NCBI GenBank assembly: GCA_026990725.1
Contig: JALXCX010000171.1
Location: forward strand, 1 to 6,672
Origin: Desulfobulbaceae bacterium
GTDB taxonomy: Bacteria > Desulfobacterota > Desulfobulbia > Desulfobulbales > Desulfobulbaceae
Length of the DNA stretch: 6,672 nt
Reading direction: 5' to 3'
The position numbers and the translations under genes are program-made. Shown one piece after another: positions 6,089 to 6,672 of the stretch (the first letter of the stretch is position 1; each line of letters opens with the position of its first letter). Below the pieces are notes generated by a model that was given only the letters and a program-made list of their open reading frames with translations, was not told where the DNA came from and did no database searches.

Positions 6089-6672
6089 TCAGTTGTTGAG
6101 CAGCTGCTCAATGGCCTGAATGTGGTGGCCCATGCTGCCCCGGTGTTGTTGGATAAGTTTGAGACAGTTTTCTGCCATTTCTTGATGCAGGTCCGGAGTG
6201 GCTAGAATATCACCGACAATTTGTGAAAGTGTTTGTTTGGTTACGGTTTTTGCTCCACCACATTGTTTGAGTTCTTCAGCAATTTCGGCGAAGTCTTCCA
6301 TGTGTTGACCAAAAAGAACAGGCACGCCAAAGGCTGCGGGTTCTATCGGGTTATGCCCTCCACATGGGACGAGGCTGCCGCCGACAAAGGCAAGTTTTGC
6401 CAACCGATAACAGGAGCCCAGCTCACCAATGGTATTCAGGATAAGTACATTGCCGTCGCCAGCCTTCTGCTTTCTTGTCCTGGCTTTAAGGCCAAACGAT
6501 TGGGCCAGCTTGACGAGCTCCCCGCCCCGACTGATATCTCTTGGCGCAAGAAGGAGGAAAAGCTTGTGTTGTTTGTTCAGCTCGGCAAAGGTCGCAAAGA
6601 GAATCTTTTCTTCTCCGGGATGGGTAGATCCGCAGATGAAAATCGCAGAAAGGGGATCTATCCCTAGAGCAG
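6089..6672 (-). CDS. waaA: 3-deoxy-D-manno-octulosonic acid (Kdo) transferase, C-terminal part (5' partial)
   Basis: The minus-strand frame is open from the right edge to a TGA at 6091-6089, giving 193 complete codons. This is a little under half of the usual 420-440 residues. KdtA/WaaA is a membrane-associated GT-B glycosyltransferase (family GT30) that adds Kdo from CMP-Kdo to lipid A precursors in lipopolysaccharide synthesis. Numbering from the first complete codon, the fragment shows GSTHPGEE (14-21), at the start of the C-terminal Rossmann domain. APRDISRGGE (42-51) sits where relatives have PRHPER. LAKLAFVGGSLVPCGGHNPI (90-109) continues with EPAAFGVPVLFG; this GGHN...EPAA stretch is the family signature for CMP-Kdo binding. 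A TTG at 6403 in the middle of this motif is an ordinary Leu codon, not a start. The fragment shows no frameshift or stop. The gene lies just upstream of comEC on the same strand. Confidence 0.93.
   Translation of the reverse strand, partial: ALGIDPLSAIFICGSTHPGEEKILFATFAELNKQHKLFLLLAPRDISRGGELVKLAQSFGLKARTRKQKAGDGNVLILNTIGELGSCYRLAKLAFVGGSLVPCGGHNPIEPAAFGVPVLFGQHMEDFAEIAEELKQCGGAKTVTKQTLSQIVGDILATPDLHQEMAENCLKLIQQHRGSMGHHIQAIEQLLNN

Noticed and set aside
6233..6667. Plus-strand open frame of 144 codons at the right end
   Set aside because: It lies opposite the clearly recognised Kdo transferase and has no recognisable motif, so it is a shadow of that gene.
1..6672. DNA uptake sequences, tRNA or rRNA genes, CRISPR repeats, insertion sequences and attachment sites
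   Set aside because: I looked by eye for Neisseria- and Haemophilus-type uptake motifs and for repeated or mobile-element structures, and saw none. The window is filled by five ordinary genes.

Overview
The window carries five protein-coding genes and almost no non-coding DNA. It suggests a Gram-negative, moderate-GC bacterium with type IV pili. The 3-deoxy-D-manno-octulosonic acid (Kdo) transferase at the right end implies lipopolysaccharide. The PilT sequence (for example its start MAQIDAFFKLMNDEGASDLH, its GMQT motif and its PPTDFTEI tail) resembles, from memory, PilTs of the former Deltaproteobacteria such as Geobacter and Desulfobulbus relatives. A Desulfobacterota/Desulfuromonadota origin is therefore my best guess, but it is an inference.

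Left part, plus strand (1-3563): a 5'-truncated gene for a protein with two degenerate GGDEF-like modules followed by about eight TPR repeats (1-1731). It overlaps by ATGA a gene for a LOG-family nucleotide phosphoribohydrolase-like protein (1728-2408). After a 72-base spacer comes pilT, the type IV pilus retraction ATPase (2481-3563).

Right part, minus strand (3550-6672): a 5'-truncated kdtA/waaA gene for Kdo transferase (6089-6672) sits directly upstream of comEC, the inner-membrane DNA uptake channel (3550-6060, or from 6111 with an alternative TTG start). The pilT and comEC genes converge and their coding ends overlap by 14 bases.

Together, pilT and comEC are two parts of the natural transformation route: pilus retraction brings DNA in, and ComEC passes a single strand across the inner membrane. 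The degenerate GGDEF/TPR protein may be a scaffold or a c-di-GMP-related regulator. The sequence does not prove that any of these genes work together. No RNA genes, mobile elements, CRISPR arrays or prophage signs were seen. I found no clearly new multi-gene system; the pseudo-GGDEF-TPR protein is the least described part.
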